Notes: a model not told the origin generated them from the sequence alone. Shown: positions 1 to 11,610, counted from the stretch's first letter. The stretch is 64,000 bases of DNA from Taenia hydatigena (GCA_036345935.2 JADWOT020000003.1:14919901-14983900); one strand, 5' to 3'. Numbers and translations are program-made.

Positions 1-3000
1 CCAGACATCACATGTGACCGTATTATGTAAGTACGAAACACTAAATACAGCTAAATGTTATAAAGGAATATAAAAAGAAATTATAGCTGATCAGTGCAAT
101 CAAGAAATCATGTTCTGAAAGTAAACTAAAGCAAACATGTATGCAATTGCAGCACTGAAATGAATTGCACGAGTCGGTACTGCTGGACTTTGGCGGAAAT
201 TGGTGATTGTGTGAAAATGCGAATGGATACGGGAAGGAAAGTTGAGGTATGTTAGGCAGGTCAAGCCCATTAATTCAAACAAAGACAAACAATTAAACCG
301 ATATTTCCTTAAAGCGCATCAATCCACCTGAGGATCCCCGATGCGACCCGAAGAAGAGCGTGTGTGTATCGGTAGAAAGTGAGTTAATGTGTGCGAAGTA
401 AAAAGCAGTACATTTGCAAACCACACACAATGGATATAATCTGAGGGTGACAAATTATTTGCAGATGAAACAACAGTTAAAATGGAGGGCACACTTGAAA
501 CAATACCAACCTATGTGGCCACAATCAATGAAAAGGAACAAGACTCGTTCCAATGGCGGTTCGTTCAAGAGGCAAACTTTGATGACACGGGTGACGAAGA
601 GGGAGAGAACAGCACGCCATCGTGGGATTGGGGCGATCCATCCACTACACTACCCATCGAGACAACAGTGTCAGCGGAGGTGGACAATGGCCTTTCTTGC
701 ATTCATACAATGTGAGTTATTTCACCTTGCGCCTTCTTACCCTCATTTCACACTAAATACAGCTAACTGCTATGAAAAAGTATAAAAAGAAATTATAGCT
801 GCTCAGTGGAATCAAGAAATCATGTTCTGAAAGTAAACTAAAGCAAACATGTATGCAATTGCAGCACTGAGATGAATTGCACGAGGAGGTACTGCTGGAC
901 TTTGGCGGAAATTGGTGATTGTGTGAAAATGCGAATGGATACGGGAAGGAAAGTTGAGGTACGTTAGGCAGGTCAAGCCCATTAATTCAAACAAAGACAA
1001 ACAATTAAACCGATATTTTCTTAAAGCGCATCAATCCACCTGAGGATCCCCGATGCGACCCGAAGAAGAGCGTGTGTGTATCGGTAGAAAGTGAGTTAAT
1101 GTGTGCGAAGTAAAAAGCAGTACATTTGCATAACACGCACAATGGATATAACCTGAGGGTGACAAATTATTTGCAGATGAAACAACAGTTAAAATGGAGG
1201 GCACACTTGAAACAATACCAACCTATGTGGCCACAATCAATGAAAAGGAACAAGACTCGTTCCAATGGCGGTTCGTTCAAGAGGCAAACTTTGATGACAC
1301 GGGTGACGAAGAGGGAGAGAACAGCACGCCATCGTGGGATTGGGGTGATGCATTCACTACGTCAAGTGAATATGAGGAGGATGAAAGAAGCACACCGGTA
1401 TTCAACGATGACCTAGAAACCCCCACTCCTAACGTGGACATCCCGACCGAGCCTGACGTCATTCCGTCCGACGATGTTGAGTCAACGCCGTCATGGGATT
1501 GGGGCGATGCATTCACTACGTCAAGTGATTATGAGGAGGAGGAAAGTAGCACACCGGTATTCAACGATGACCTAGAAACCCCCACTCCTAACGTGGACAT
1601 CCCGACCGAGCCTGACGTCATTCCGTCCGACGATGTTGAGTCAACGCCATCATGGGATTGGGGCGATGCATTCACTACGTCAAGTGATTATGAGGAGGAG
1701 GAAAGTAGCACACCGGTATTCAACGATGACCTAGAAACCCCCACTCCTAACGGGGACATCCCGACCGAGCCTGACGTCATTCCGTCCGACGATGTTGAGT
1801 CAACGCCGTCATGGGATTGGGGCGATGCATTCACTACGTCAAGTGATTATGAGGAGGAGGAAAGTAGCACACCGGTATTCAACGATGACCTAGAAACCCC
1901 CACTCCTAACGTGGACATCCCGACCGAGCCTGACGTCATTCCGTCCGACGATGTTGAGTCAACGCCATCATGGGATTGGGGCGATGCTTTCACTACGTCA
2001 AGTGATTATGAGGAGGAGGAAAGTAGCACACCGGTATTCAACGATGACCTAGAAACCCCCACTCCTAACGTGGACATCCCGACCGAGCCTGACGTCATTC
2101 CGTCCGACGATGTTGAGTCACCGCCGTCATGGGATTGGGGCGATGCATTCACTACGTCAAGTGATTATGAGGAGGAGGAAAGTAGCACACCGGTATTCAA
2201 CGATGACCTAGAAACCTCCATTCCTAACGAGGACATCCAGACCGAGCCTGACGTCATTCCGTCTGACGATGTTGAGTCAACGCCGTCATGGGATTGGGGC
2301 GATGCATTCACTACGTCAAGTGATTATGAGGAGGAGGAAAGTAGCACACCGGTATTCAACGATGACCTAGAAACCCCCACTCCTAACGTGGACATCCCAA
2401 CCGAGCCTGACGTCATTCCGTCTGACGATGTTGAGTCAACGCCGTCATGGGATTGGGGCGATGCATTCACTACGTCAAGTGATTATGAGGAGGAGGAAAG
2501 TAGCACACCGGTATTCAACGATGACCTAGAAACCCCCACTCCTAACGTGGACATCCCGACCGAGCCTGACGTCATTCCGTCCGACGATGTTGAGTCAACG
2601 CCATCATGGGATTGGGGCGATGCATTCACTACGTCAAGTGATTATGAGGAGGAGGAAAGTAGCACACCGGTATTCAACGATGACCTAGAAACCCCCACTC
2701 CTAACGTGGACATCCCGACCGAGCCTGACGTCATTCCGTCCGACGATGTTGAGTCAACGCCATCATGGGATTGGGGCGATGCATTCACTACGTCAAGTGA
2801 TTATGAGGAGGAGGAGAGAAGCACACCGGTATTTAACGATGACCTAGAAACCCCTACTCCTAACGGGGACATCCAGACCGAGCCTGACGTCATTCCGTCT
2901 GACGATGTTGAGTCAACGCCATCATGGGATTGGGGCGATGCATCCACTACGTCGAGTGGACATGAGGAGGGCCACAATACCACTATCCTACCTATCAAGA

Positions 3001-3838
3001 CAACATTGTCAACGGAGGTGGGCAATGGCCCTTCCTGCAAACATACCATGTGAGTTTTTTCACCTTGCGCCTTCTTACCCTCATTTCACTTGCTTGGTAG
3101 CTGCTTTTATTTCCTCCTCTTGGTTTGTCCAGTACATCGATGGATTGTGATTCTCAGTCGTGCAGACAAATAGCTCACGTTGGCGATTGTGTCGACATAA
3201 CAATGGGCTTCCCTACATCTGCCTTGGTGAGTGATATTATTTGAATAGGCTTTGACGAGCATACGTGTAATTATATAATTTCAACTTCTCACTTATGCAA
3301 GTACTTTATACTGCTTTGTGCATCTTAATGTCTTAGGTCTTACAACTTATCTTGATTTAACATTTTTTTTATGCCTAAACTTACGTTGATTTGACATTGC
3401 GTTTCTTTTACAGATAGTGAGTCCTCCCGAAGATCTGAATTGCGACGCAAATCAAAAACTTTGTGCGTGGTCAGTCTGTAAGTCTTTTAGAAGGTGGATA
3501 GTATTATGTGCAACGAAATAGGCGCTTTGAAAATGCTAATGCCTACACCTTATACGTTAGCTACTTCTGAGATAAAAATCAACGGAACCCTAACCCAAAT
3601 TCCCACGAACGTCATTGTGATGCGTGGTCCGTCAATGGAAGAATTTGTGTTCAAATTCATGGATGAGGCGCACGTCGACGACGATGACGATGATAACGAC
3701 GATGACGATGATGACCACGATGACGATGATGACGATGATTGGAGGCCACCTCTACATAAACCCTCCTCTACTTCCGTCACAATGAAGGCGGCTAAAGCTT
3801 TCATCCTCACGCTCATCGCCCTTGAACTCTTTCATTAA
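1..3838 (+). CDS. Gene A: secreted/anchored three-exon-cassette repeat protein (5' end missing)
   Basis: Unrecognised family; paralogue of the gene at 13441-21162. Exons by splice signal and phase: 1-26 (end of a third exon), 153-246, 315-378, 465-711, 865-958, 1027-1090, 1177-3049, 3133-3226, 3414-3477, 3561-3838 (TAA). The 94-bp exons carry two to three Cys and a GDC motif; the 64-bp exons carry PPED, Cys and VCV motifs; the third exons carry a GTL..IP....FQWRF-type core. Every junction keeps frame (2>0, 0>1, 1>2), giving about 966 visible residues. The third exon of the second full cassette is swollen by 53-residue acidic repeats. The last exon encodes an Asp-rich run, a Pro/Ser stretch and a hydrophobic tail ending ALELFH, which resembles a GPI-attachment signal (inference). 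A secreted or surface location is inferred from the signal peptide of the paralogue. Start and any upstream cassettes lie outside the window. Confidence 0.75.
1177..3049 (+). CDS. Gene A giant third exon with 53-residue tandem repeats
   Basis: This single 1873-bp exon starts after a ttatttgcag acceptor and ends at a GTGAGT donor at 3050. It opens with the family core (MEGTLETIP, then FQWRF) and then runs into ten full 159-bp repeats and a partial eleventh. Each repeat holds STPSWDWGDAFTTSS, an acidic EEEE stretch, STPVFNDDLET and EPDVIPSDD. It closes with SCKHT. The equivalent exon at 465-711 has one STPSWDWGD copy and no expansion, so the array grew inside a pre-existing exon. The repeats are rich in Glu, Asp, Ser, Thr and Pro with no Cys, so they are probably disordered. 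Confidence 0.8.
1320..2990 (+). repeat. 159-bp in-frame tandem repeat (10 full units plus a partial)
   Basis: Unit starts step by 159 bp (for example the tcaacgcc motif at 1482 and 1641). The first unit differs (EYEEDERSTP instead of DYEEEESSTP), as do the sixth (ETSIPNEDIQ) and tenth (EERSTP, NGDIQ); the others are almost identical. Degenerate edge units with a homogeneous core are typical of growth by unequal exchange. The last copy is cut short after SWDWGDASTTSSGHEEG. Confidence 0.95.
3561..3838 (+). CDS. Gene A terminal exon: Asp-run and hydrophobic C-terminus
   Basis: The acceptor is tacgttag|ct at 3560, joined in phase 1 to the 64-bp exon at 3414-3477 across an 83-bp intron. It encodes the family core (INGTLTQIPTNV, then EFVFKFMDEAH), a run of Asp broken by Asn and His, WRPPLHKPSSTS, and KAAKAFILTLIALELFH followed by TAA. 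A short hydrophobic C-terminus after a Ser-rich spacer is the usual layout of a GPI signal, but the hydrophobic stretch is only about 11 residues, so anchoring is an inference. The matching exon of gene B is at 20879-21162. Confidence 0.8.
3676..3742 (+). repeat. GAC/GAT (Asp) trinucleotide tract, gene A
   Basis: This imperfect GAY-codon microsatellite encodes about 21 acidic residues. Asn and His codons interrupt it, whereas the gene B copy at 20994-21052 is uninterrupted Asp. It is probably length-polymorphic. Confidence 0.9.
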
Positions 3839-3896
3839 ATTTCTCTTAACTTGAACTGCTACTTTATCCTAATGTTCTCGTACTTCTGCTTACATA

Positions 3897-3902
3897 ATTA
3901 AA
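3897..3902 (+). terminator. Polyadenylation signal ATTAAA (gene A)
   Basis: This common variant signal lies 59 bp after the gene A stop codon. The same hexamer occupies the same relative place after gene B (21221-21226). Confidence 0.55.
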
Positions 3903-3934
3903 TTGCTTGGTAAATATTTTGTGCACTTTTCTAC

Positions 3935-4120
3935 GGTGTCCCATTCGAGAGGTTTCGATACGACGCCTTGAGGTCTTCCTGGAGATGAAGGAAGATGCAA
4001 TACTTAGCAGAACATTGACTGGCGATGTAGGGATGTGACTAAGCTTACTGGTATGGGTTGGAGGACCGATCACCTCGCCCTAAGTGGGCTCGTTGCCTAT
4101 ACTGAGATTTGATTACACAA
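3935..4120 (-). mobile_element. Decayed TRIM LTR remnant downstream of gene A
   Basis: On the minus strand this matches the layout of the TRIM LTR, including the GAGG.CTTCC.GGAGATGAAGGAAGA-type block and the (g)gttggaggaccg block. It is part of the duplicated gene 3' flank, with its counterpart at about 21255-21445, so the insertion predates the gene duplication. Confidence 0.55.
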
Positions 4121-4235
4121 TGGAACTACTAAAGTGATTTATTTACGTAAAATGCACTCCAAACAAAATATAATCAAACCAGTTGGGAAACTTGATCCTG
4201 GCATATACCAAATGATGGTTTGGGAAGTATGGCAA

Positions 4236-5653
4236 GGAAAACTAACAAAGTAAACCAACAGTGTGCACGACTGTAAACACAATATGCGATGTTGAACTGG
4301 TGGATGTTTCCCTGCTGGTACAAACTAAATTATACGTAAAGGAAAACAAGTTATGTGAAGCAAATCACTCAATTGTGCCAGCTACTTATCTGTATTGAGT
4401 AGACTATCAGTGCTTTAATACACAATCTTATGCTCTTCAACAAAATAAACCATTATATTCATTCTGCAAGCAAACATCACATCAGATTACTCTACTTTTT
4501 GTGTCGAAGTCAAAGTTTGTGTGCTCACAGGAAGATCCTAGACGAGATCCTCATAAGAACTTGGTTGGGATGGGGATGGGTAAGCCGACGTCGCGTCAAG
4601 TTATTATATGTATGATAAGCATATTCTAGCAAAAACATTTTAAACCTGTTTTGTGTCTATTTTGTACTTGAAACGATTGTGTTACTAAAAGATTCATTCT
4701 GCATGCAGACTTCTCAATGGAAAATCCAGATGAGCATTCGGCAGCTGATCATCGTCTGCAGGAAATTCATCAAGAGCAACCTCAAAACAAATTATCAAGT
4801 GCAATCAGTTGTAAAACACTTTTCGGATGCAGCAAGTAATGATGTTGATTTTAATGTTGGGATCATTAGATTCTAATTTTTAGAAGAAGGGGCTAGGCTC
4901 ACGAATGACGACTGCAAAATATCGGGACAGTATTTGTTAGTAAACTTACAGGATCGACACAACCAACAGAATAAGCTCTAACAAGGTACATTTGTAATGA
5001 TAACATCCATGGAAAACCAACCGATCAAATGACGGAAGCTTTACTACTTCGTCAATAGTAAAATTACAGATTGCATGCATTATAAAAGGTTAGAATCAGG
5101 TGGAATTGCGAGCTTACTTGTCCTCGCTTACTTTCTGAGTGACAAGTTACTCTTCCTGTACCTCGTGATCCGAATGAAAAAGCATTAAGGCTGATGGAAT
5201 ACCAAAAAATGTACACTTGCACACTAATGGATTGAATTTTCTAGTGCTAAAAACGCGAAGAAAATACCGTTCATCAATTTTTTGCATTAAATCAGGGAGT
5301 TGTGCTGTGATGATCCAAGCGGCTACCACGTCATCCTCTGTTCGAAATTAATTGTAGCTTCCGCTTGTAATCATCAAATTCTATGCCCTCTTACCTAGCT
5401 GGGTGAACGAAGTTGTATTATCCATAAAGAGCTCAACATTCATTTATTTATTTGATTCGACACAAATTCTGTTGAACTGCATGGCAGACGTTCTGATTGC
5501 ACTAACCTGATAACTGAGCAGACGTCACCGAGTCAATGAAATGACCAAAGCCCGTTGATCTGCAACGAAATTTTATTATTCCAATAGTTATCCCACATTA
5601 GGCGCGATAAAACGTCAACTTGTTAGTTTCGTGAATTCCAACAGTTTGGGACA
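4236..5653. other. Intergenic, no gene seen
   Basis: Only short ORFs without splice support, signal peptide or repeat structure are present. I see no RNA gene. Confidence 0.5.
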
Positions 5654-5658
5654 AGGGG

Positions 5659-5842
5659 TGTAGTACTTTTGGTTGGAACTACCGGTTTTGGTCAAGGTCA
5701 CAGAGGTGGCCGTACTGCCCTAGCTGCGTAGGCTGGCCTCCGGGCCATGCCAGTAGCCTATCTCCCTCTGTCCGGTGAATATATATATTCTATCCTAGCA
5801 TTCTGCCTTCTTTTGCCTTCGAGGGAGCCTCGGGAAGCCACA
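5659..5842 (+). repeat. TRIM 5' LTR
   Basis: 184 bp, TG...CA ends. It differs from the 3' LTR by several substitutions and small indels (for example gtacttttgg against gtattttagt), so insertion was not very recent. Confidence 0.9.
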
Positions 5843-6352
5843 TTGGTGGCAGCGGAAAGCGAACCCGACTCTATAAGGTTTCTATCCCGTGGCATGTTGC
5901 AGCGGTGCAAAAGAAGTGCATGTGCTACGGATGGGCCACGAACGACGTCCACCTCCGGCATCTACCTCTCCTCTGTGTTCTACAAGAAAGCTATCAACAA
6001 CTGAAGCGACACTAGCCATGGACCACCGGGAAAGTTTCGTTCCGACGATTACCCCTAATATACTTGCTTAAGGAGATCAGCGTGCTAACGCCTCCCTACG
6101 GACGTACTGATGGTCGGCAGAACTACTCATTCTGAACGTTGTTTCCAAGCCAAACGAAACTCGAAGTGCAATGCACTGCCAAGAGGGATCACTGACGTTG
6201 ATGTCAAGCACCGACTCAATCACGTCGAATGTCGGCGACTGGCATGGTTAGCTCGTGGGTGCTTCTTGCAGCACCGAGTATGTTGTGATGGATAACGCGG
6301 GAGATAACCGAGGGGCGCGTCGTGGACGACACTCGAAAGAGGAGAGGGGCAA

Positions 6353-6535
6353 TGTAGTATTTTAGTTGGAACTACCGGTTTTGGTCAAGGTCAGAGAGGT
6401 GGCCGTACTGCCCTAGCTGCGTGGGCTGGCCTCCGGGCCATGCCAGTAGCCTATCTCCCTCTGTCCGGTGAATCTATATATTCTACCCTAGTGTTCTGCC
6501 TTTTTTTGCCTTCGAGGGAGCCTCGGAACGCTACA
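6353..6535 (+). repeat. TRIM 3' LTR
   Basis: 183 bp, preceded by the polypurine tract and followed by the AGGGG target duplication at 6536-6540. Confidence 0.9.
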
Positions 6536-6540
6536 AGGGG

Positions 6541-8571
6541 TATTGAAAAAACAGCGAAATACTAAACCATCACTCAAATTTGATGCCTTTCATTAATTGC
6601 GATGCATAAAAATTGAAAATTAGCCAAAAGTTTAAAATTAAAAAGTGTATTTGTAAAAATGGGAAAAAATTTTAGACTGCCTACGTTATAATCTGTCAAA
6701 AGTATGGGATACATTCGTTTAGAAAGGAGTGCATTTCTTTTCGTAGACAACAAGAAAGATCTTAGTTAATCCAATTAATCAAAGAATACTGCTCTACTGG
6801 TTAGTAGATATGATTATGCATAACTAGCTTATTTAAGAGTGGAAGGAGCTAAAATGATTAAAATGTGGAAAGGAAAATAGGTGAGGACGAGAGAAGACAG
6901 AATATTGGGAATATGGCAGTGGCAGGTCGTCCGGCGAAAGTGCAATGACGGGGCATCCAAAATTGTGCGGGAAGCAAAATAAAGGCCGACTGCATCATTT
7001 ACCCAACTCAATAGAGTTAAATGCCTTAGGACATGGCAATCGGATTCTCAGCACACTTTAAAAAGAATCGTAAATCAGTGGAGAATGGCCTGTTATTCAA
7101 TGTATATCGGTAGGTAGCTTTGCAAAAGCTAAAGTTGAGCCTTCCTAGTTCACAGATAATGTGTGATAGCACCAAGGAATTTAAATGACAATGAGTACGT
7201 AACGTTTTTGACAGACAGATAGAGTTCCTGCACTCGATGTATGAAAACACAAACCCACACAGAGAATGGCGGGGATCCTGTGGTGTATTCTAACAATTTT
7301 ACGCCGTTACATGTAAGTTCTGCCGTACTTCCAAGCAATTTCCTCAATTTTTCACTAAGTCCGCAAATCAGGACCAAAGATAGTAAATGAGAGCATAATT
7401 TAGCTGAAATTGACTGTTTTTTTGGCTTTTTTAACGCACAGTTCTCAAATAGTTTCCGTAGATGTAAAGGAGAGCTGGACACTCTCACCATTGAAAGAAG
7501 ACCTCAACATGGAATGAGAAATGGACAGTAAGGATGCTAAAGGGCTGGCATAAGTCAAAGCACAATTCGAGATTTCAAATAAAAAAGTTGTATGTACAAG
7601 CCCATTGCGATTGTCTCCTTTCATCATTGCCTGTTAGCATTTGAGTTCCTCCCACAGATGTACAAGAAAATCAAATCAGAGCCACTTAGGGTAGTCAAAA
7701 ATATCAAGAAGACTACTAAACAGTTTTTTTTATCTAAAATAATAAGTTTCCTTTGTGAGATTCAATGTGATTTTCCTTAATTCCTTCACTTCAATTTTGG
7801 CGTCATTGGTGCACAGGAAACGTGCTTTTAGCATCGCTGAATGCAGGTGGATATGGTTTTGCTATACAGTCCATTCATTCTGTCGAATATATATTTAATT
7901 TTGGTAATGTTTAGAACGATCAGACCAATATTTTTGATGGACTATGGCGATTGCTCGGTACTGCATTGGGTACACTTTCCCACCATTCAGCATATGTGAA
8001 CATACTTGACACGATACACGATGAAGTAGGGTAGTAAAGCATTGGTAAACCCGTGATCCACTTCAAGATGGAACTGTGAAGCACAGCAGGCAGACGCCTT
8101 TTATGCCAAGTTCTCCGAATCGATGCCACGATTCGCCTCTCTTTTTTAGATGACTAACAATGGATGGTGCAAGCCTTAAAGAGGCAAAGGATGCGCAAAC
8201 CCTTGTTTCCATCCGAGCCTCCTGTCAGACAACCTCGAAAGGCTTTATGTATGTAGGCTTAATATGCAGGTGTTCGAAGGGGTTAAAGAGATTGGATCAG
8301 AAAAAAGCAAAGACTAAGGGAAATGGCTATAACTGCTTTAAGCAATTTGCGTAACTCCTCTCATCCACATTTCAATGACAAATTTCGCACCTTTCTTACA
8401 ACGTCGACAATTTTCTGTTAATGACACGGTTGGCTTAAAGTGTTCCGCAATCCCGTTGTTCGTTGTGCAAATGGTACCCAATTAATTGTAAATGCAAAAA
8501 TTAATTTGACAAAATTGTGGCAAATTACAACACTGTATAGCAAGATTTGTGAAACAATTTCGCATTAATAA
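6541..8571. other. Intergenic, no gene seen
   Basis: AT-rich sequence with short ORFs only. The 113-codon minus-strand frame at 7150-7491 has no recognisable motif or splice context and I treat it as chance. Confidence 0.45.
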
Positions 8572-8822
8572 GTAATCATCCCTTTCTAGCTGATGTAGGC
8601 CTCAGTTAGTGGTTAACTTACTCACATCATGCATGTCAGTACGAGAGGCTGCTCTCTTCATATTAGTCACGCATTTTTTGTTGGGTAGATAACCAATACA
8701 AATGCATTTTAATAATACCAAAGCTAATTTAAGTCTTGTAATCTTATAATCCATTAAACTTTCCTTAGAAGCCACGTCATAATTCATCAAGGCTCGCTTT
8801 AAGAATAAAGAAGGCGCAACAC
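8572..8822 (+). repeat. Dispersed repeat pair, copy 1
   Basis: About 250 bp starting gtaatcatccctttc and ending gaaggcgcaac. It aligns along its length with 11611-11856 in the same orientation, with many substitutions and small indels. No LTR ends or coding frame are visible; the family is unknown. Confidence 0.75.
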
Positions 8823-9884
8823 TCCAGCTTCGTGGCTATCGACATGGCCCATAGACCGGCCCACCCAACAAGGATACGATGACAGAACCAAGAATAAAAC
8901 CAACAATCAGCCAAACATAATAAAACATGAAGTTCAATGGGGTTTGTTTACAGATGCGGCTCTGCAACAGAAGGTGATTAGCGTTGTGAACCGCATTCAA
9001 TCCCATCTGCTGTCACCTTGGTGACAAGAGTCAAACCTAACGGAGGTTGAGCTGTGCAGACTGTCCAAAAAACACTTAAACCGACCGTGTGAATTGTAGC
9101 ATATGCGGATAATGCAGAAGTAAAAATCAGTGATGCGCATCTCTTCCACAGTAAACCGAGTCTCTTTCGTTGGGCTACACGGAATTCGCGATCGCCATCT
9201 CTATTTATTCGGAGTAAATGCTTCAAAATTGTTGGTTAGGATTTGTGATAATGTTGGAAAAAACTATAGGCAACTGTATAAAGTGTGGCTGGATTCGTAT
9301 ATCTCTGCAATAACTTTTTTGCCTACTTGGGAGTCTGTAAAATGCGACATTTAGAGCGCCTCTCCAATAACCTGAGCTTATACTTCAGTCCCTTGATGAG
9401 GTAAATCTAATTACTCGCTCCACCACTTTCATTTCACTTTGAAACGGCACAGCACTTCATAGTGGCGGGTATTTGTGTGATTTCGGGTTGTCAACATTAT
9501 AAGCTGACTTTAAAATCATTCAAGGTCGTGGTTGCAGAAGCGTGATGCATGGCCTTTGGAGTAGACACGATATGTGACGGCGGGGAATCGCTCCACTAAA
9601 AGACGCGTGAACGAGAAGGTGGCCACAAAGCATAAAGTAGCAAAGACATATTGCAGTAAAATTTGCTTATCAAGAGTGATTGATGCATTAACGTTTACCA
9701 TGCATTTGATGTGTAATATATTGTCTGTGTATAAATTACGTTGAATTGGAAGCCGATGATGAAGATAATGATGGGATTTGAAGCAGTCTTGTTCTTTTGT
9801 GGCACTGCAATTTCGCTTATTTTGCTTGTCAGTTGAAAGCATGTACCATAATAACTTCATAGTTTGTTTGATCCACGGTTTTGC

Positions 9885-10130
9885 CAAGGGGCTACCTAAG
9901 GCCTACTACTGACCATCCACCGAGCAACCTGGTCTCCAAGCCATGTCAGCGAACACAATAGGGCCTTCTCTCGCCCTTTAAAGAATCCTCATTCCTACTA
10001 GTGAATGCTCACCCTAAATGTAATGAGAGAAAACCGCATTGCACTGTGATGACTCTTCAGAGAAGATCCAAAAGTGGCGTCTATCATGGGCACCTCTAGA
10101 AATTTGTTAACAATTAAAGCATCACTAGCT
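9885..10130 (+). mobile_element. Very decayed TRIM-related fragment
   Basis: The stretch with agaatcctcattcctac and tagtgaatgctcaccc, followed by a gtggcgtc block, parallels the interior of the decayed TRIM at 23925-24030. No LTR pair or target duplication is visible. Confidence 0.35.
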
Positions 10131-10622
10131 GTGGCTGTACACTAACTGGAGAGGTTTTTTGTCTATCACATCCGAATGGAGATGTTAATGAAGTGAGCAT
10201 GTTTGCCCTCTCCACATCTCTACCAGCTGAATAATACGGATAGACAGAGATAGCTGGGCAGCATTAAAGTGAAAGCAAAGCGGCAAGGAGGTGTATATTC
10301 TAGTTTTGGACTGGTCATCTGACGACTGGCAATGGAATATGCGACGACAGGCACAACTCGCACTCCGCATTACAGCATATGCAAAGAGTGTAACTGCCGA
10401 TTCAGCAGAAGTGATAAGGGGAATCAGTGAATTTTGTGGCTCAATATGATGACCGGAGAGATTTGATGGTGGATGATTTTTAACAGCATCAACTACGTTG
10501 GAGTGACCGACGCGGAATGTTGATTACCCAGATCGCCGCAGACGGTGCTTCGCTTGTTTCGCCAGCTCACTGTCCCGTCCACGGAGCGGTTAAAGTTCCG
10601 TCGAGTATTGAGCATTGAGAAT

Positions 10623-10670
10623 TGTGTCTTCAATTTTCTTCGGGGAAGACACAAGCCGCAAAGAAAATTG
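10623..10670. other. Two interlocking perfect stems (pseudoknot-like)
   Basis: TGTGTCTTC at 10623-10631 is complementary to GAAGACACA at 10645-10653, and CAATTTTCTT at 10631-10640 is complementary to AAGAAAATTG at 10661-10670. The 5' arms both precede the 3' arms, which is H-type pseudoknot topology. No gene is evident nearby. Confidence 0.5.
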
Positions 10671-11610
10671 TTCCACTATTGTGGCTTAATTTAAAATTCC
10701 GCAACAAATACTCGAAGGGAGAAAGCATAACAATGCGAGGCATATAGCAGGGATGCTGATATGATCGACAACAAGAATTCCTGTAAATTATTGCTGCATT
10801 GAATTTTGCGTCATCTTACTTTTTAAATGTTCTCCTCTTGTAAAAATTCAGATGACTTTTTCATGATTTTGCACACTTAAAAGCAATTTACTCTGCGCTA
10901 AAATAAACTTGTAATCTCTTTTAACAACCTGACTCGAGTTTGAGCTGCAGTAAGGACTTTGATGAACTTAGGGTAATTATCTTTAGGACAGAATTGCCTT
11001 TCCGCCGTCATCAATGCAGTTCTCCATGTTTTTCATGAGGTGGGAAGAAGCCATACTGACAGGATAGAAAGCGCATTGTAAAAACCTACAGAAGTGAGTG
11101 ACAGCTACAAACACGCCATAGAGGCCAGCTGTCTGTTCGCATTTACGTCATCAGCAGACCGTTAGAGGTAAATAATTGCTTCTTTGTGAGTGTGGAGCCA
11201 TTAAAGAATATTTTCGGACAGTCAATACTGGATAAGTACGTGACTTAGGCACCAGCACGTGACCATTAAAAAGATCTTGAAGGATTTTACCACAGCACTT
11301 AAGTGCCAAAGTTAAGGCATGGAAGCATTCCCTCATGCAATGCTGCACAACTCCTCCAATGAATACTTCATTGAAAGGTCTAACGTCTTTCTCACGAAGG
11401 GATCATATCAACTTTTATTAAAATATACATTTTTTAAACTCCGCCAGCTATTTGCTTTAGATGGAAATAATTATTTTGTTTTTTTGACAAATAAAATTAA
11501 TTTGACAAACGCTCTCAATTTACCATATGGGCAAGCATTGTTTTGACACAAGGTTGACAAAGTGATGCTCTAGTCAGTAATCATTTATGAAAGAATATAA
11601 CATAAAAGCG

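Larger units (their letters stand above)
3133..4235 (+). repeat. Segmental duplication: gene 3' end and flank (copy 1)
   Basis: The terminal cassette, 3' UTR, ATTAAA signal, downstream LTR-like remnant and about 100 bp beyond all recur at 20499-21560. The non-coding flank matches as well as the exons do, so this was a DNA-level duplication of a block, not convergence of coding sequence. The copies differ by scattered substitutions and small indels. Confidence 0.85.
5659..6535 (+). mobile_element. Intact TRIM (terminal-repeat retrotransposon in miniature), Ta-TRIM-like
   Basis: Two LTRs of 184 and 183 bp (5659-5842 and 6353-6535) begin TGTAGTA and end in ACA (GCCACA and GCTACA). They flank a 510-bp interior with no coding capacity. 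A perfect 5-bp target duplication AGGGG sits at 5654-5658 and 6536-6540. A primer-binding site candidate (TGGTGGCAGCGG, complementary to a tRNA 3' end in CCA) starts one base inside the 5' LTR, and a purine tract (GAAAGAGGAGAGGGG) precedes the 3' LTR. The size and lack of ORFs match the Ta-TRIM elements described in taeniid cestodes (established knowledge); family membership is inferred. It must have moved with enzymes supplied by another element. Confidence 0.9.

Noticed and set aside
9516..9887. 123-codon minus-strand ORF
   Set aside because: No recognisable motif, no splice context and unremarkable composition; ORFs of this length occur by chance here.
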